DNA of 64,000 nucleotides from Flavobacterium tyrosinilyticum (GTDB taxonomy: Bacteria; Bacteroidota; Bacteroidia; Flavobacteriales; Flavobacteriaceae). The translations under genes were made by a program, and so were the position numbers. The notes below the pieces were generated by a model. The model had not been told where the DNA came from. It searched no databases and saw nothing but the letters and a program-made list of their open reading frames with translations. This document shows, piece after piece, positions 51,128-60,680 of this stretch. The DNA is taken from NCBI RefSeq assembly GCF_023656565.1, contig NZ_JAMOKG010000001.1:812456-876455 (forward strand), in the 5' to 3' direction. Positions within the stretch are counted from its first letter, which is position 1, and every line of letters begins with the position of its first letter.

Positions 51128-52183
51128 ATGAAATTAAACATAGCCCTTTTAGCCGGAGACGGAATCGGACCAGAAGTAATAAATGAAGCAGTAAAAGTAT
51201 CTGATGCTATTGCAAAAAAATTCGGACATGAAATCACTTGGAAACCAGCTTTAACCGGTGCTGCTGCAATTGATGCTGTGGGAGAACCTTATCCAGATTC
51301 AACACACGAAGTTTGTAAAAATGCTGATGCCGTTCTTTTTGGAGCAATCGGCCACCCAAAATACGATAACGATCCTTCTGCACCAGTACGTCCAGAGCAA
51401 GGTTTATTAAAAATGCGTAAAGCATTAGGTTTGTTCGCAAACGTAAGACCAACTTTTACATTCCCATCTTTATTAGATAAATCTCCTTTAAAAAGAGAAA
51501 GAATTGAAGGAACTGATTTAGTTTTCTTAAGAGAATTAACTGGAGGAATTTATTTTGGTGAAAAAGGAAGAAAAGACAACGGAGATACAGCTTACGACAA
51601 CTGTGTTTACACAAGAGCCGAAGTACAGCGTTTAGCTAAAAAAGGTTTCGAATTAGCCATGACTCGTTCTAAAAAATTATGCTGCGTTGACAAAGCAAAC
51701 GTTTTGGAAACTTCACGCTTGTGGAGAGAAACAGTTCAAGCAATGGAAAAAGACTATCCAGAAGTTGAAGTAAGCTACGAATTTGTTGACGCTGTTGCTA
51801 TGCGTTTGGTTCAATGGCCAAACTCTTATGATGTATTGATTACGGAGAACTTATTTGGAGATATCTTAACAGACGAAGCTTCTGTAATTTCAGGCTCAAT
51901 GGGATTAATGCCTTCTGCCTCTATGGGAGCTGAAGTATCTTTATTCGAACCTATTCACGGTTCATATCCGCAAGCTACAGGATTAAACATTGCAAATCCA
52001 ATGGCTACTATTTTATCTGCTGCCATGATGTTCGAAAACTTCGGATTGATGGAAGAAGGAAAAGCGATGAGAGATGCTGTAAACAAGGCTTTAGAAGCTG
52101 GAGTAGTTACCGAAGATTTAGCTAATGGCGGAAAAGCATACGGCACTAAAGAAGTTGGTGACTGGTTGGCTGCGAATGTATAA
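51128..52183 (+). CDS. leuB: 3-isopropylmalate dehydrogenase
   Basis: From ATG 51128 the protein has 351 residues starting [17 protein letters not shown], the usual start; an ATG at 51104 would add eight unusual residues. Substrate-binding [20 protein letters not shown], the catalytic [15 protein letters not shown] region, and [20 protein letters not shown] (metal aspartates) define LeuB. It oxidatively decarboxylates 3-isopropylmalate to 4-methyl-2-oxopentanoate with NAD. Last gene of the leucine operon. Confidence 0.97.
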   Translation: MKLNIALLAGDGIGPEVINEAVKVSDAIAKKFGHEITWKPALTGAAAIDAVGEPYPDSTHEVCKNADAVLFGAIGHPKYDNDPSAPVRPEQGLLKMRKALGLFANVRPTFTFPSLLDKSPLKRERIEGTDLVFLRELTGGIYFGEKGRKDNGDTAYDNCVYTRAEVQRLAKKGFELAMTRSKKLCCVDKANVLETSRLWRETVQAMEKDYPEVEVSYEFVDAVAMRLVQWPNSYDVLITENLFGDILTDEASVISGSMGLMPSASMGAEVSLFEPIHGSYPQATGLNIANPMATILSAAMMFENFGLMEEGKAMRDAVNKALEAGVVTEDLANGGKAYGTKEVGDWLAANV

Positions 52184-52191
52184 TTAGTTAT

Positions 52192-52256
52192 TTTTTGTTT
52201 CAAGTTTCAAGTTTAACGTTACAACAACCTGAAACTTGAAACCTGAAACAAAAAAA
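52192..52256. repeat. GTTTCAAGTTTCAAGTTT-family inverted repeat
   Basis: The left part (52192-52217) and right part (52228-52256, core AAACTTGAAACCTGAAACAA) form an imperfect hairpin after leuB. It is the sister of the perfect repeat at 15819-15890. Confidence 0.75.
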
Positions 52257-52282
52257 GGGATCAACTTTCGTTGATCCCTTTT
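52253..52282. terminator. Terminator with 13-bp stem between leuB and RRM gene
   Basis: AAAAGGGATCAAC, loop TTTC, GTTGATCCCTTTT, with T-rich flanks on both strands. It lies between convergent genes. Confidence 0.93.
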
Positions 52283-52301
52283 ATATTTTAGAAAAAAAAC
52301 A

Positions 52302-52646
52302 TTAATATTCTCTTCTGTTTCCGCGATCTCCGCCACGGTTGTTTCCGTAACCACCACGATCGTTTCCTCCGCGGTTGTTATTAAAACTTCTTCTTTCGCC
52401 TTCTGGTTTAGGTTCAGATTTATTAACAACGATTGTACGACCTGAAACTACAGCACCGTTCAATTCATCGATTGCTTTTTGAGCCTCTGCATCATTTGGC
52501 ATTTCAACAAAACCAAATCCTTTACTTCTTCCAGTAAATTTATCAGTAATAATTTTAACAGAGTCAACTGTTCCATAAGCCTCAAAAGACTCTCTTAAAT
52601 CTGCTTCCTCAATACTGAATGGAAGGCTTCCAACAAAAATATTCAT
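52302..52646 (-). CDS. RRM RNA-binding protein with RGG-like tail
   Basis: The product has 114 residues. One RRM domain (about 1-78) carries RNP2 NIFVGSLPF and RNP1 SKGFGFVEM; a glycine/arginine/asparagine-rich tail (about 88-114, GGNDRGGYGNNRGGDRG) resembles RGG boxes. Such proteins are frequent in Bacteroidota and bind mRNA or act as chaperones, perhaps taking the place of cold-shock roles. It is alone on the minus strand. Confidence 0.93.
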   Translation of the reverse strand: MNIFVGSLPFSIEEADLRESFEAYGTVDSVKIITDKFTGRSKGFGFVEMPNDAEAQKAIDELNGAVVSGRTIVVNKSEPKPEGERRSFNNNRGGNDRGGYGNNRGGDRGNRREY

Positions 52647-52759
52647 AGATATTTATTTATAATAATAAGCAAATGTAGTCTTATTATTCTGTAATCTACT
52701 ATATATTAGTTTATTTAAGTTTTTATTTTGATTTTGTAAAATATATTCAGACGAATAAC

Positions 52760-53251
52760 TTAATCAACGGGAACAAAATTCCCTTCTGGCGCAACTGGAA
52801 TTTTATAAAAAACACCTTCAGAAAAGTGCATTTCCTGCTTCTCAGCACTAGGATCAGTATTAATTACAGTAAATTTAAACGTCCCCGAAATAGTTTTTTC
52901 TTCCGTATTATATTCCGTCACCACAATTTGCCCGCTTCCTTTGGCAGCTCCTGTACTAAATTCTGCTTCTTGTCCTTTATAAGTGTTTTTATAAGTCGCT
53001 TTTGTAACATCATCTACACCTAAAACATAGGTCTTTACGGTTGGCGCAGGAAGTTTAAAACTTATTTGTTCATTCCCTAGAGAACCATGTATAACAAAAG
53101 TTCCGTTCGATTCTGTTCCTGCTTCATAAGCTTGAGCCCTCCAAAAATTATTGTCTTTTAAAGTCTGAAAAGCTGGATTATTAAATCTTACATCTTCTGT
53201 ACAAGAGATAAGTAAAAGTAAAAATGATAAAAAGTAAAAGTATTTTTTCAT
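52760..53251 (-). CDS. DUF6252-like lipoprotein
   Basis: From ATG 53251 the protein has 163 residues: lipoprotein signal MKKYFYFLSFLLLLISC (lipidated Cys17), then a beta-rich domain with NPAFQTLKDNNFWRAQAYEA, TFVIHGSLGNEQISFKL, and VYNTEEKTISGTF-type strands, the arrangement of the DUF6252 family of Flavobacterial lipoproteins. An 11-codon upstream extension to 53284 is not supported. Function unknown. It is divergent from rpsP. Confidence 0.75.
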   Translation of the reverse strand: MKKYFYFLSFLLLLISCTEDVRFNNPAFQTLKDNNFWRAQAYEAGTESNGTFVIHGSLGNEQISFKLPAPTVKTYVLGVDDVTKATYKNTYKGQEAEFSTGAAKGSGQIVVTEYNTEEKTISGTFKFTVINTDPSAEKQEMHFSEGVFYKIPVAPEGNFVPVD

Positions 53252-53383
53252 GTTTAAAATGAATTTGATGCAAAAGTATTGCATTAAGAACTAAATACTT
53301 AAATTAAAAAGTCAAAAAAATGCTAAAAAAACAACTCAAGTATATTTAATCTTCTTTAAAACGTGTTTTTCATAAAAAAATTA

Positions 53384-53391
53384 TATCTTTG
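53384..53391 (+). promoter_or_regulatory. -7 element (TATCTTTG) of rpsP
   Basis: TATCTTTG followed by GCGCCC, about 50 bases before rpsP. This matches the strong promoter type also seen before mrp (TATCTTTGCACCC). Confidence 0.7.
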
Positions 53392-53441
53392 CGCCCTTAA
53401 TTAACAGAGGTCGAGTACCTCAAAATTTAATCAATAAGATT

Positions 53442-54002
53442 ATGTCAGTAAAAATTAGATTACAAAGACACGGTAAAAAAGGAAAACCTTTTTACTGGGT
53501 AGTAGCTGCAGATGCACGCTCAAAAAGAGATGGTAAATACTTAGAGAAAATCGGTACTTACAATCCAAACACTAACCCAGCAACTGTTGAATTAAACCTT
53601 GACAGCGCAGTTAAATGGTTACACAATGGTGCTCAACCAACTGATACTGCAAGAGCTATCCTTTCTTACAAAGGTGCTTTATTGAAACACCACCTTGATG
53701 GAGGAGTTCGTAAAGGTGCTTTAACACAAGAGCAAGCAGATGCTAAATTAACTGCTTGGTTAGAATCAAAAGCTGGTAAAGTTGATGCTAAAAAAGATGG
53801 TTTATCTAAAGCAAAAGCTGATGCTAAAGCAAAATCTTTAAAAGCTGAGCAAGAAGTTAACGCTAAACGTGTTGCTGATGCTGCTGCTGCACAAGCTGAA
53901 GCTGAAGCTGCTGCACAAGCTACTGAGGCTACTGAAGAAGTTGCTGAAGCTACTGAAGAAGCTCCTGCTGCTGAAGAGAATAACGAAACAACTGAAGCAT
54001 AA
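53442..54002 (+). CDS. rpsP: 30S ribosomal protein S16 with long C-terminal extension
   Basis: The product has 186 residues. Residues 1-80 (VKIRLQRHGKKGKPFYWVVAAD; GTYNPNTNP) are canonical S16; the rest is an Ala/Lys/Glu-rich tail (AKADAKAKSLKAEQEVNAKR, then AAAAQAEAEAAAQ and TEEVAEATEEAP), more than doubling the usual ~80-residue length. Tails of this type occur in Flavobacteria. First gene of rpsP-rimM-trmN6. Confidence 0.97.
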   Translation: MSVKIRLQRHGKKGKPFYWVVAADARSKRDGKYLEKIGTYNPNTNPATVELNLDSAVKWLHNGAQPTDTARAILSYKGALLKHHLDGGVRKGALTQEQADAKLTAWLESKAGKVDAKKDGLSKAKADAKAKSLKAEQEVNAKRVADAAAAQAEAEAAAQATEATEEVAEATEEAPAAEENNETTEA

Positions 54003-54017
54003 TTTTACTTAGCGATA

Positions 54018-54542
54018 ATGCGTAAAGAAGACTGTTTTTATTTAGGTAAAATCGCTAAAAAATTTAGTTTCAAAGGTGAAGTCTTGGTCTATTTAGACAC
54101 AGATGAGCCTGAGTTATACGAAAATCTGGAATCAGTGTTTGTTGAACACAACAAACACTTGGTTCCTTTTTTTATTGAAACAAGTTCATTACACAAAAAC
54201 GACTTTCTAAGAGTTCGTTTTGAAGATGTAAATACCGAAGAAGATGCAGATGCTTTATTAGGAAATGCAATCTACCTTCCTTTAACTATGTTGCCAAAAC
54301 TTACTGGCAACAAATTCTATTTCCACGAAGTTATTGGATTTGAAATTGAAGACCAGCGTTTAGGTGTTTTCGGAAAAATAACTTCTATCAACGATTCAAC
54401 TGCCCAGCCTCTTTTTGAAGTTTTAAATGGTGAAGTTGAAATCTTAGTTCCAATGATTGATAATTTCCTTGTAAAAATCGATCGTGAGAACAAAAAAGTA
54501 ATCATGGATCTTCCTGAAGGTCTTGTGGAGATGTACCTTTAA
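54018..54542 (+). CDS. rimM: 16S rRNA processing protein RimM
   Basis: The product has 174 residues with the two beta-barrel domains: KIAKKFSFKGEVLVYLDTDEPELYENL at the N-terminus and a PRC-barrel (about 95-174: FYFHEVIGFEIEDQRLGVFG ... VPMIDNFLVKIDRENKKVI). It assists maturation of the 30S head and binds S19. Starts 16 bases after rpsP and lies between rpsP and the tRNA methyltransferase gene. Confidence 0.95.
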   Translation: MRKEDCFYLGKIAKKFSFKGEVLVYLDTDEPELYENLESVFVEHNKHLVPFFIETSSLHKNDFLRVRFEDVNTEEDADALLGNAIYLPLTMLPKLTGNKFYFHEVIGFEIEDQRLGVFGKITSINDSTAQPLFEVLNGEVEILVPMIDNFLVKIDRENKKVIMDLPEGLVEMYL

Positions 54543-54618
54543 TTTAGTTTTCAGTCTCAGTTTTTAGTATTCAGTGTCTAACTGCATCATAAACTTTTAA
54601 ATTCAATTATATACTGCA

Positions 54619-55326
54619 ATGTTTTCATTCAAGCAATTTTCTGTTAAACAAGACAAAACCGCTATGAAAGTAGGCACTGATGGTGTTTTACTTGGCGCTT
54701 GGGCTCCCATTCATCATAATCCGTTTAGTGTTTTAGATGTTGGCGCTGGAACAGGAATTATTGCTTTAATGCTGGCACAGAGAAGTCATGCTGAACAAAT
54801 TGATGCTCTAGAAATTGATGAAGACGCTTACGAACAAGCGGTAGAAAATTTTGAGAGTTCTCCTTGGGGCGATCGCTTATTCTGTTTTCATGCTGGTTTA
54901 GATGAATTTATTGAAGAACCGGAAGATGAATATGATTTAATCATTTCGAATCCGCCTTTTTATGCTGAGGATTACAAAACAGATAACGAACAGCGCGATT
55001 TAGCGCGTTTTCAAGATGCAATGCCTTTTGAAGAAATTGTTGAAGCTGCCGATTTATTACTTTCAGAAAACGGAGTTTTAGCCATTATTCTTCCTTTCAA
55101 AGAAGAAGAAAAGTTTATCGCCTTAGCTAAAGAAGCAGAATTATATCCTTTAAAAATTACAAGAGTAAAAGGAACTCCTAAAACAGAAATCAAACGCAGT
55201 TTATTGGCTTTTAGCCGAAATGAAGTTTCAGAAATTGAAATTGATGAATTAATAATCGAAATCGATCGTCATGTTTATACGCCAGAATATATTGAATTAA
55301 CTAAAGAATTTTATTTGAAGATGTAA
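54619..55326 (+). CDS. tRNA1(Val) (adenine-37-N6)-methyltransferase family (TrmN6/YfiC)
   Basis: The product has 235 residues. The SAM fold starts LDVGAGTGIIALMLAQRS (about 37-54) and the target-adenine motif IV is LIISNPPFYAED, typical of N6-adenine methyltransferases of the YfiC group. The N-terminal FSFKQFSVKQDKTAMKVGTDGVLLGAWA is diagnostic. It would modify A37 of a tRNA. Last gene of the rpsP cluster. Confidence 0.9.
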   Translation: MFSFKQFSVKQDKTAMKVGTDGVLLGAWAPIHHNPFSVLDVGAGTGIIALMLAQRSHAEQIDALEIDEDAYEQAVENFESSPWGDRLFCFHAGLDEFIEEPEDEYDLIISNPPFYAEDYKTDNEQRDLARFQDAMPFEEIVEAADLLLSENGVLAIILPFKEEEKFIALAKEAELYPLKITRVKGTPKTEIKRSLLAFSRNEVSEIEIDELIIEIDRHVYTPEYIELTKEFYLKM

Positions 55327-55333
55327 AAAACAT

Positions 55334-55362
55334 CTTTGTCAAAGTTTAAAACTTTGACAAAG
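55334..55362. terminator. Terminator after trmN6
   Basis: CTTTGTCAAAGT pairs with ACTTTGACAAAG around a short A/T loop, followed by CTCTGTTTAAATTTTTC. It lies between convergent genes. Confidence 0.75.
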
Positions 55363-55379
55363 ACTCTGTTTAAATTTTT

Positions 55380-57032
55380 CTATTTACCCTTTTTAGCAAA
55401 AAGAACAGCTCTTTCCAAAACCTCATCTCTTCCTTGCTGAATTCCTAAAATAGTAGGCTTCACTTCAATATCTGGAACAATTCCAATACGTTGGGTCTCT
55501 TTTTTGTTTGGATAAAAAACACCATAGCAAGTAAATGCTGAACCAAATCCTTTAATAATTTGAAATCTGTAATTTGCACCATCAGCTCCACCAGTCTGAC
55601 TTCCAATTACTACACAATTAGGAACCGTTTGTAAACTCATTACAGTAAATTCAGCATGACTTACAGCTTTTTCATTAGTTATCACAATTACTTTTCCTTT
55701 ATAATGATCTGGATTATTTTTTCCGCACTTCTGAATTCCTTCTCTCCAATAATAACGTCCAGGATAATTTACATCTGGATCAAGAAATCTGGCAAATTCT
55801 TTCTCTTCGGGATTAAGCCAATCTACAATTGGATACATAACCTCGTGTGGTCGATTTCTATTGTCAAAAATTATTGCATTTGTATTATTTAAGGCTGAAA
55901 TTAAGGCTGGAACATCTGCTGGATCAAGTTCATTAAAATCAACATAACCGATATTGCCCTCTAAAATTTTCCATTTTTCTTTATCTGGAAATTGAACTTT
56001 TAAATCTTCATACTCATATCTATTAATAGACTTTATTGAAGTTTTTCCGTCTCGAATATACTCGATTTCAAATGAAGGTGTTTTTCCATTAAAAATTGCC
56101 CAATATGCATTCTTTAAAACAGATGGCTCGTTAGATCCTTCTACATATTTTCGGTTTTCATTCAAAATTTCTGCAATAGTCTTCCCTTCTACTTTTGTAA
56201 TTACGTCGCTAATCTTAATGTCACTAACTTTTGCCAGAGAATCATTTTTCAATGCAACAACAATTGCTTTTTCATCAATGATAGTAACGTCTACGGGAAT
56301 AAATTTATCGCCAAAATATTCAAACAATTGAGGCATACTAGTTGAGGCGTGAGTATCATTTAGCTTTACAGAGATCTCACGCATTGCCAAATTAAAATCC
56401 TTTTCAGATTCTGGCGCATAATATCTTGGCAGCATTTCATTTAATACTTTATCCCAATTTTCATCCATTTGATATTTATATGGAAAGAAATATTCGATGT
56501 AATTCCAATATCTAAAAAGGGCTAAAAGACGTAAATTTTTATCAGTCCATTTAAATTCTGCATATTTTACTTCATTTTTAAATTGCAATGGAGTACCATT
56601 ACTGCCGAATTCGTAAGCAACATAATACTGTTTTTCCTGAATTCTATTTTCTTCAATAAATTTCAATTTTTTTGAAAGTGATTTCGAGAACAATTCTTTA
56701 TTATTGACCCATGACAAATCGAAATTTTTATCAAAATATTCTTTTTTTACAGCAGGTTTTAAAGATTCCTGTTTTTTAATTTCCCCCAAAGAATCAATCC
56801 AATTTTCAATTACCAAAGAAAATGCTTCAGAAGTCTTCGCTTCTTCTACTTTTGGCAGAATTTGAAATAATTGTTCATCCCAATTTTTACTTCCATCTGC
56901 AACATTCGGATGATAATATTTTAGGAAACCCCAAACCTTGCAGGTTGCAGCTAACTTTTGAGTTTCGGTAATTGGTTTTGAAAAAGAAAATTGAAATAAT
57001 AATAAAAAGGCAATAAGTACTGTTTTTTTCAT
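55380..57032 (-). CDS. Exported S41-family peptidase
   Basis: The product has 550 residues with signal peptide MKKTVLIAFLLLFQFSFSKP. An N-terminal helical region (about 25-210) precedes a PDZ-like domain (about 240-310) and an S41 core with GYVDFNELD, NAIIFDNRNRP and KVIVITNEKAVSHAEFTVMS (the catalytic serine region), then VIGSQTGGADGANYRF. It is a C-terminal processing or tricorn-like protease in the envelope. It lies 51 bases after the HlyD gene on the same strand without a terminator between, so it may be read with the exporter; a role in the peptide cluster is unproven. Confidence 0.88.
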   Translation of the reverse strand: MKKTVLIAFLLLFQFSFSKPITETQKLAATCKVWGFLKYYHPNVADGSKNWDEQLFQILPKVEEAKTSEAFSLVIENWIDSLGEIKKQESLKPAVKKEYFDKNFDLSWVNNKELFSKSLSKKLKFIEENRIQEKQYYVAYEFGSNGTPLQFKNEVKYAEFKWTDKNLRLLALFRYWNYIEYFFPYKYQMDENWDKVLNEMLPRYYAPESEKDFNLAMREISVKLNDTHASTSMPQLFEYFGDKFIPVDVTIIDEKAIVVALKNDSLAKVSDIKISDVITKVEGKTIAEILNENRKYVEGSNEPSVLKNAYWAIFNGKTPSFEIEYIRDGKTSIKSINRYEYEDLKVQFPDKEKWKILEGNIGYVDFNELDPADVPALISALNNTNAIIFDNRNRPHEVMYPIVDWLNPEEKEFARFLDPDVNYPGRYYWREGIQKCGKNNPDHYKGKVIVITNEKAVSHAEFTVMSLQTVPNCVVIGSQTGGADGANYRFQIIKGFGSAFTCYGVFYPNKKETQRIGIVPDIEVKPTILGIQQGRDEVLERAVLFAKKGK

Positions 57033-57083
57033 TTAAATTTTGTGATTTTGGTTAATTGTTAGGTATGTGGGATTGGTTAATTT

Positions 57084-58373
57084 TTAAACTTGTTCAAAAA
57101 TGCTTTTAAACTGATACAGAATTCTCTCAATTAAACGCAGATCTTCGGTTACAATCTCTGCATTTCCTTTCATTTCCTGCTGAAAAGCAATTTGTTTATT
57201 GTATGATGTTTTTAAACCGTTTGGAAGCGCAACATCTATTAGTAGATTTCCTTCTTTATCGGGCACTAGCGAAATATTTTTGATTTCACCTTTTAGAACC
57301 CCAAATTCTCTGTCAGGAAAATTTGCCAAACGAATATTGACCCTTTGCCCCACTTTTATTTTTCCTGAATTTAAAGCTGGAGCTTTTACTTTTCCTATGA
57401 AACTATTTTTTGCATCTGGAATAATAGAAAACACGTTATCGCCAACATTTATGGTCTGATTTTCATTCCAAACCTGCAAAAACGTGACTTTTCCGCTAAT
57501 TGACGATTTTAAGGCATACGCCAACTCCCAATCTCTTATCACTTTTTTCAATTGATAAAAGGACTGCGAAACACTACGATCGAGATTAACTTCTTCTTTA
57601 GTGCTATTTATTTGCAAATTCTGGCTTGATTTTGTGTTGTCAATCAAAGAAGACCTCAATTGAGAAATCGAAGACAGCAGGCTTCGATAGTTCTTTTGCG
57701 CCTGAAGGAAATTCAATTTTTTAACTTCCATTTCCTGAGCAGAAATAATTCCTTTATTAAACAGCGTTTCAAAACGGGCTACTTCATTTTTCTGAAGCTC
57801 CAATTCGCGTTCGTTAATTATTTTTTGCTGTTGCAGGATTTCCAACCTTTCTGTTATTTGGATTTTTTCGGACTGTTGCGCTCTACTTTCGATCTGAAAT
57901 GGATGCAGATCTTTATTGAGTTCCTGTGCCTGATAATCTTTCTGGAATGCAGCATACGCACTTTCTACTTCACCGAATTGCGTATTTTTCAATTGCTCAA
58001 AAGGAAATTCTTTTTGCGAGTTGTTGATGTCGTATTTATCAACAATATCCTTTAGTCGAAAAACATCTTTGTAATTGGCTGTATTTTCTATAATAGCCAA
58101 TGTGCTGTTTTTAGGAACTAGCATTTTATTTTTAACCAAAATAGCCTCAATGCGTCCAGAAGATTTGGAAACTATTTTCTCTGGCGGAATATTAGTGGTA
58201 ATTACAATTTCTGTTTTTACAACATCTGGATATTTGACAAACCAGGAAACAAAAAACAGTAAAACAATTATGGCAAATATTAAAACCGTACCCCATCGTA
58301 TCATCCAATGTGGCACTTTGGTCAGGATATCCTGAACCTCTTCGCTTCTTAATTCAAATGTATCTTTGTTCAT
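57084..58373 (-). CDS. HlyD-family adaptor of the peptide exporter
   Basis: The product has 429 residues with one membrane helix (about 27-47, WGTVLIFAIIVLLFFVSWFV), a lipoyl-like split domain (SKSSGRIEAILVKNKMLVPK ... SSISGKVTFLQVWNENQTI), and a long coiled-coil hairpin (about 135-260, Gln/Glu/Lys rich). It links the inner-membrane C39 exporter to an outer-membrane channel. It starts 2 bases after the exporter gene, so they are co-transcribed and probably co-translated. Confidence 0.93.
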   Translation of the reverse strand: MNKDTFELRSEEVQDILTKVPHWMIRWGTVLIFAIIVLLFFVSWFVKYPDVVKTEIVITTNIPPEKIVSKSSGRIEAILVKNKMLVPKNSTLAIIENTANYKDVFRLKDIVDKYDINNSQKEFPFEQLKNTQFGEVESAYAAFQKDYQAQELNKDLHPFQIESRAQQSEKIQITERLEILQQQKIINERELELQKNEVARFETLFNKGIISAQEMEVKKLNFLQAQKNYRSLLSSISQLRSSLIDNTKSSQNLQINSTKEEVNLDRSVSQSFYQLKKVIRDWELAYALKSSISGKVTFLQVWNENQTINVGDNVFSIIPDAKNSFIGKVKAPALNSGKIKVGQRVNIRLANFPDREFGVLKGEIKNISLVPDKEGNLLIDVALPNGLKTSYNKQIAFQQEMKGNAEIVTEDLRLIERILYQFKSIFEQV

Positions 58374-58375
58374 GA

Positions 58376-60568
58376 TTAATTTCCTAATTGCAGCTGATTT
58401 CTAACCAATTCAAAATAACTACCCTTTTGTTCTACCAATGACGAATGGCTTCCTATCTCTATGATTTTTCCTTTATCTAAAACCACAATCTGATCAGCAT
58501 TCATAACAGTACTCAATCGATGCGCAATTACAACAACCGTTTTGTCTTTGAAAAAAATATCGAGTTTTTTCATGATTTCCTTTTCATTATTGGCATCTAA
58601 GGCTGAAGTGGCTTCATCAAAAAATAAAATTTCGGGATTTTTATAAACAGCCCTCGCAATAAGCAGACGCTGTTTCTGTCCTGTACTCATTCCTAATCCT
58701 TCAGAACCTACCTTGGTATTAAAATTTAGAGGCAGCTCACTGATATACTGTTTAATATTTGCCACATCTGCAGCATAAAGCAATCTTTCTTTATCTATTT
58801 TATCTACTCCAATAGCAATGTTATTAGCAATGGTATCGCTAAAAATAAAACCTTCCTGCATTACAGCTCCAATATTAGCTCTCCATGCATGTTGCGAAAT
58901 ATTTTTAAGCTGTGCGTTTCCAATAAGCACTTCTCCTTTTTCAGGTTCATAAAACTTGAGCAAGAGCTTCATTAAAGTCGTTTTACCGCTTCCGCTAACA
59001 CCCACTATCGCAGTTACTTTATTGCTCGGAATTAAAAGGTTTAAATTGTCTAAAACAGGAATATCTGAACCTAAGTATCTAAAAGAAAGGTTTTTAATTA
59101 CTATGTCGACATTTTGCGGAACTTCACTTGTTTGGTTGGCTTCCTGCTGAACTTCGTCTTCTTTTTGATGAATTTCGGACAATCTGGCTAACGATATTTT
59201 AGCATCCTGAAGCTCCCTAACAAATTCAATAAGTTGCGTAATTGGCCCATTTAAACTCCCAACAATCGAACTGATTGCCAACATCATACCTAAAGTTATA
59301 GAACCATCAATCACTAATTTTGCCGAAAGAAATACGATAAAAATATTCTTTAATTCATTAATAATTGATGAACCAATTGTTTGGGTCTGCTCTAGAACCA
59401 ATCCTTTTATCGAAACCCTAAAAAGTCTTGCTTGAACATACTCCCAGCCCCATCGTTTTTGCTTTTCGGCATTATGAAGCTTAATTTCCTGCATTCCGTT
59501 TATCAGCTCTATTACTTTACTCTGCTCATTCGAAATTTCTGCAAATCGTTTATAATCCAATGCTTCTCTTCTTTTCAAGAATAGAATTATCCAGCCAAAG
59601 TATAACACACTTCCTGCAAAAAACACCAAAAAAATCTGCAGATTATAATAGGCCAAAACAGCTCCCATTATAAACATATTAATTACAGAAAATAGAACAT
59701 TGAGTGATGATGTGGTCAGAATTTTTTCGATACGGCGATGATCATTTATTCGCTGCATGATATCTCCCGTCATTCGCACATCAAAGAAGGAAATAGGCAG
59801 ATTCATTAATTTGATAAAGAAATCTGAAATAAGCGAAATATTGATTCGGGTTGATAAATGCAGTAAAATCCAACTCCTAATGAGATCCAAACCTGTTCTT
59901 CCAGCAAAAAGAAAAAGCTGGGCAAAAAGAACCAGATAAATAAAATTTAGATTCTGATTTTGGATTCCGACATCAACAATACTTTGAGTCAAGAAAGGGA
60001 AGATAAGCTGCAGTAAACTGCTTGCCAATAAACCGATACTCAACTGTATCAAAAATGATTTATAGCGAAGAATATAATGCGATAACAGTCCAAAACCTAT
60101 TTCTCCACCTTCTTGTTTATCAAATTCAGACTGAAAAAAAACTGGTGTTGGTTCTAGCAACAGCGCAACACCTTCTTTGGTTTGATCGTCGGCATTATTT
60201 CCTATCCAGAATTTTAAAAAATCTTCCTTATTATATTGAATTAGTCCAAAAGCTGGATCAGAAATGTAATATGTCCCTTTTTTGATTTTATAAAGTACAA
60301 CATAATGGTTTTGGTTCCAATGCAGCACACAAGGCAAAGGCACCTCTTCTAATCTCTCCAAGCTTAGCTTTACCCCTAAAGTTCTAAAGCCTGTTTTTTC
60401 GGCAGCATCGCTTAAAAAAAGTAGATTACTTCCTTCACGAGTTGTCTCGCTTGCGTCACGCAATTCCTGAATTTTGATTGTTTTTCCGTAATGCTTTGCA
60501 ATTATTTTCAAACAAGTTGGGCCACAATCTTTGTAATCTGCCTGTTTATAATGGGGAAATTTTTTCAA
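58376..60568 (-). CDS. Peptidase-containing ABC transporter (C39 protease/exporter)
   Basis: The product has 730 residues starting at TTG 60568 (no in-frame ATG upstream). The C39 peptidase domain (about 1-130) has the active Cys15 in ADYKDCGPTCLKIIAKHYG, with the catalytic His in LHWNQNHYVVLYK and Asp in ISDPAFG. A six-helix exporter domain (about 165-440) and a nucleotide-binding domain follow: GVSGSGKTTLMKLLLKF, MSTGQKQRLLIARAVY, LFFDEATSALD. Such proteins cut leaders after a double glycine and export the core. The 49-residue GG-leader peptide upstream is the natural substrate. Confidence 0.96.
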   Translation of the reverse strand: MKKFPHYKQADYKDCGPTCLKIIAKHYGKTIKIQELRDASETTREGSNLLFLSDAAEKTGFRTLGVKLSLERLEEVPLPCVLHWNQNHYVVLYKIKKGTYYISDPAFGLIQYNKEDFLKFWIGNNADDQTKEGVALLLEPTPVFFQSEFDKQEGGEIGFGLLSHYILRYKSFLIQLSIGLLASSLLQLIFPFLTQSIVDVGIQNQNLNFIYLVLFAQLFLFAGRTGLDLIRSWILLHLSTRINISLISDFFIKLMNLPISFFDVRMTGDIMQRINDHRRIEKILTTSSLNVLFSVINMFIMGAVLAYYNLQIFLVFFAGSVLYFGWIILFLKRREALDYKRFAEISNEQSKVIELINGMQEIKLHNAEKQKRWGWEYVQARLFRVSIKGLVLEQTQTIGSSIINELKNIFIVFLSAKLVIDGSITLGMMLAISSIVGSLNGPITQLIEFVRELQDAKISLARLSEIHQKEDEVQQEANQTSEVPQNVDIVIKNLSFRYLGSDIPVLDNLNLLIPSNKVTAIVGVSGSGKTTLMKLLLKFYEPEKGEVLIGNAQLKNISQHAWRANIGAVMQEGFIFSDTIANNIAIGVDKIDKERLLYAADVANIKQYISELPLNFNTKVGSEGLGMSTGQKQRLLIARAVYKNPEILFFDEATSALDANNEKEIMKKLDIFFKDKTVVVIAHRLSTVMNADQIVVLDKGKIIEIGSHSSLVEQKGSYFELVRNQLQLGN

Positions 60569-60680
60569 TTGTCATTCAATTTTTTGTACAGCAATATAAT
60601 CTAAAATACTTACAAAAAGTATAAAATTATTAGATGAGATAAAAAATAAATCGGTAAACCCTTCTGTCAAATATCTATAA

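Noticed and set aside
55380..57032. S41 peptidase as the leader protease of the peptide cluster.
   Set aside because: The C39 domain of the exporter is a sufficient leader protease and the S41 protein has its own signal peptide; it is kept only as a possible neighbour in the transcript.
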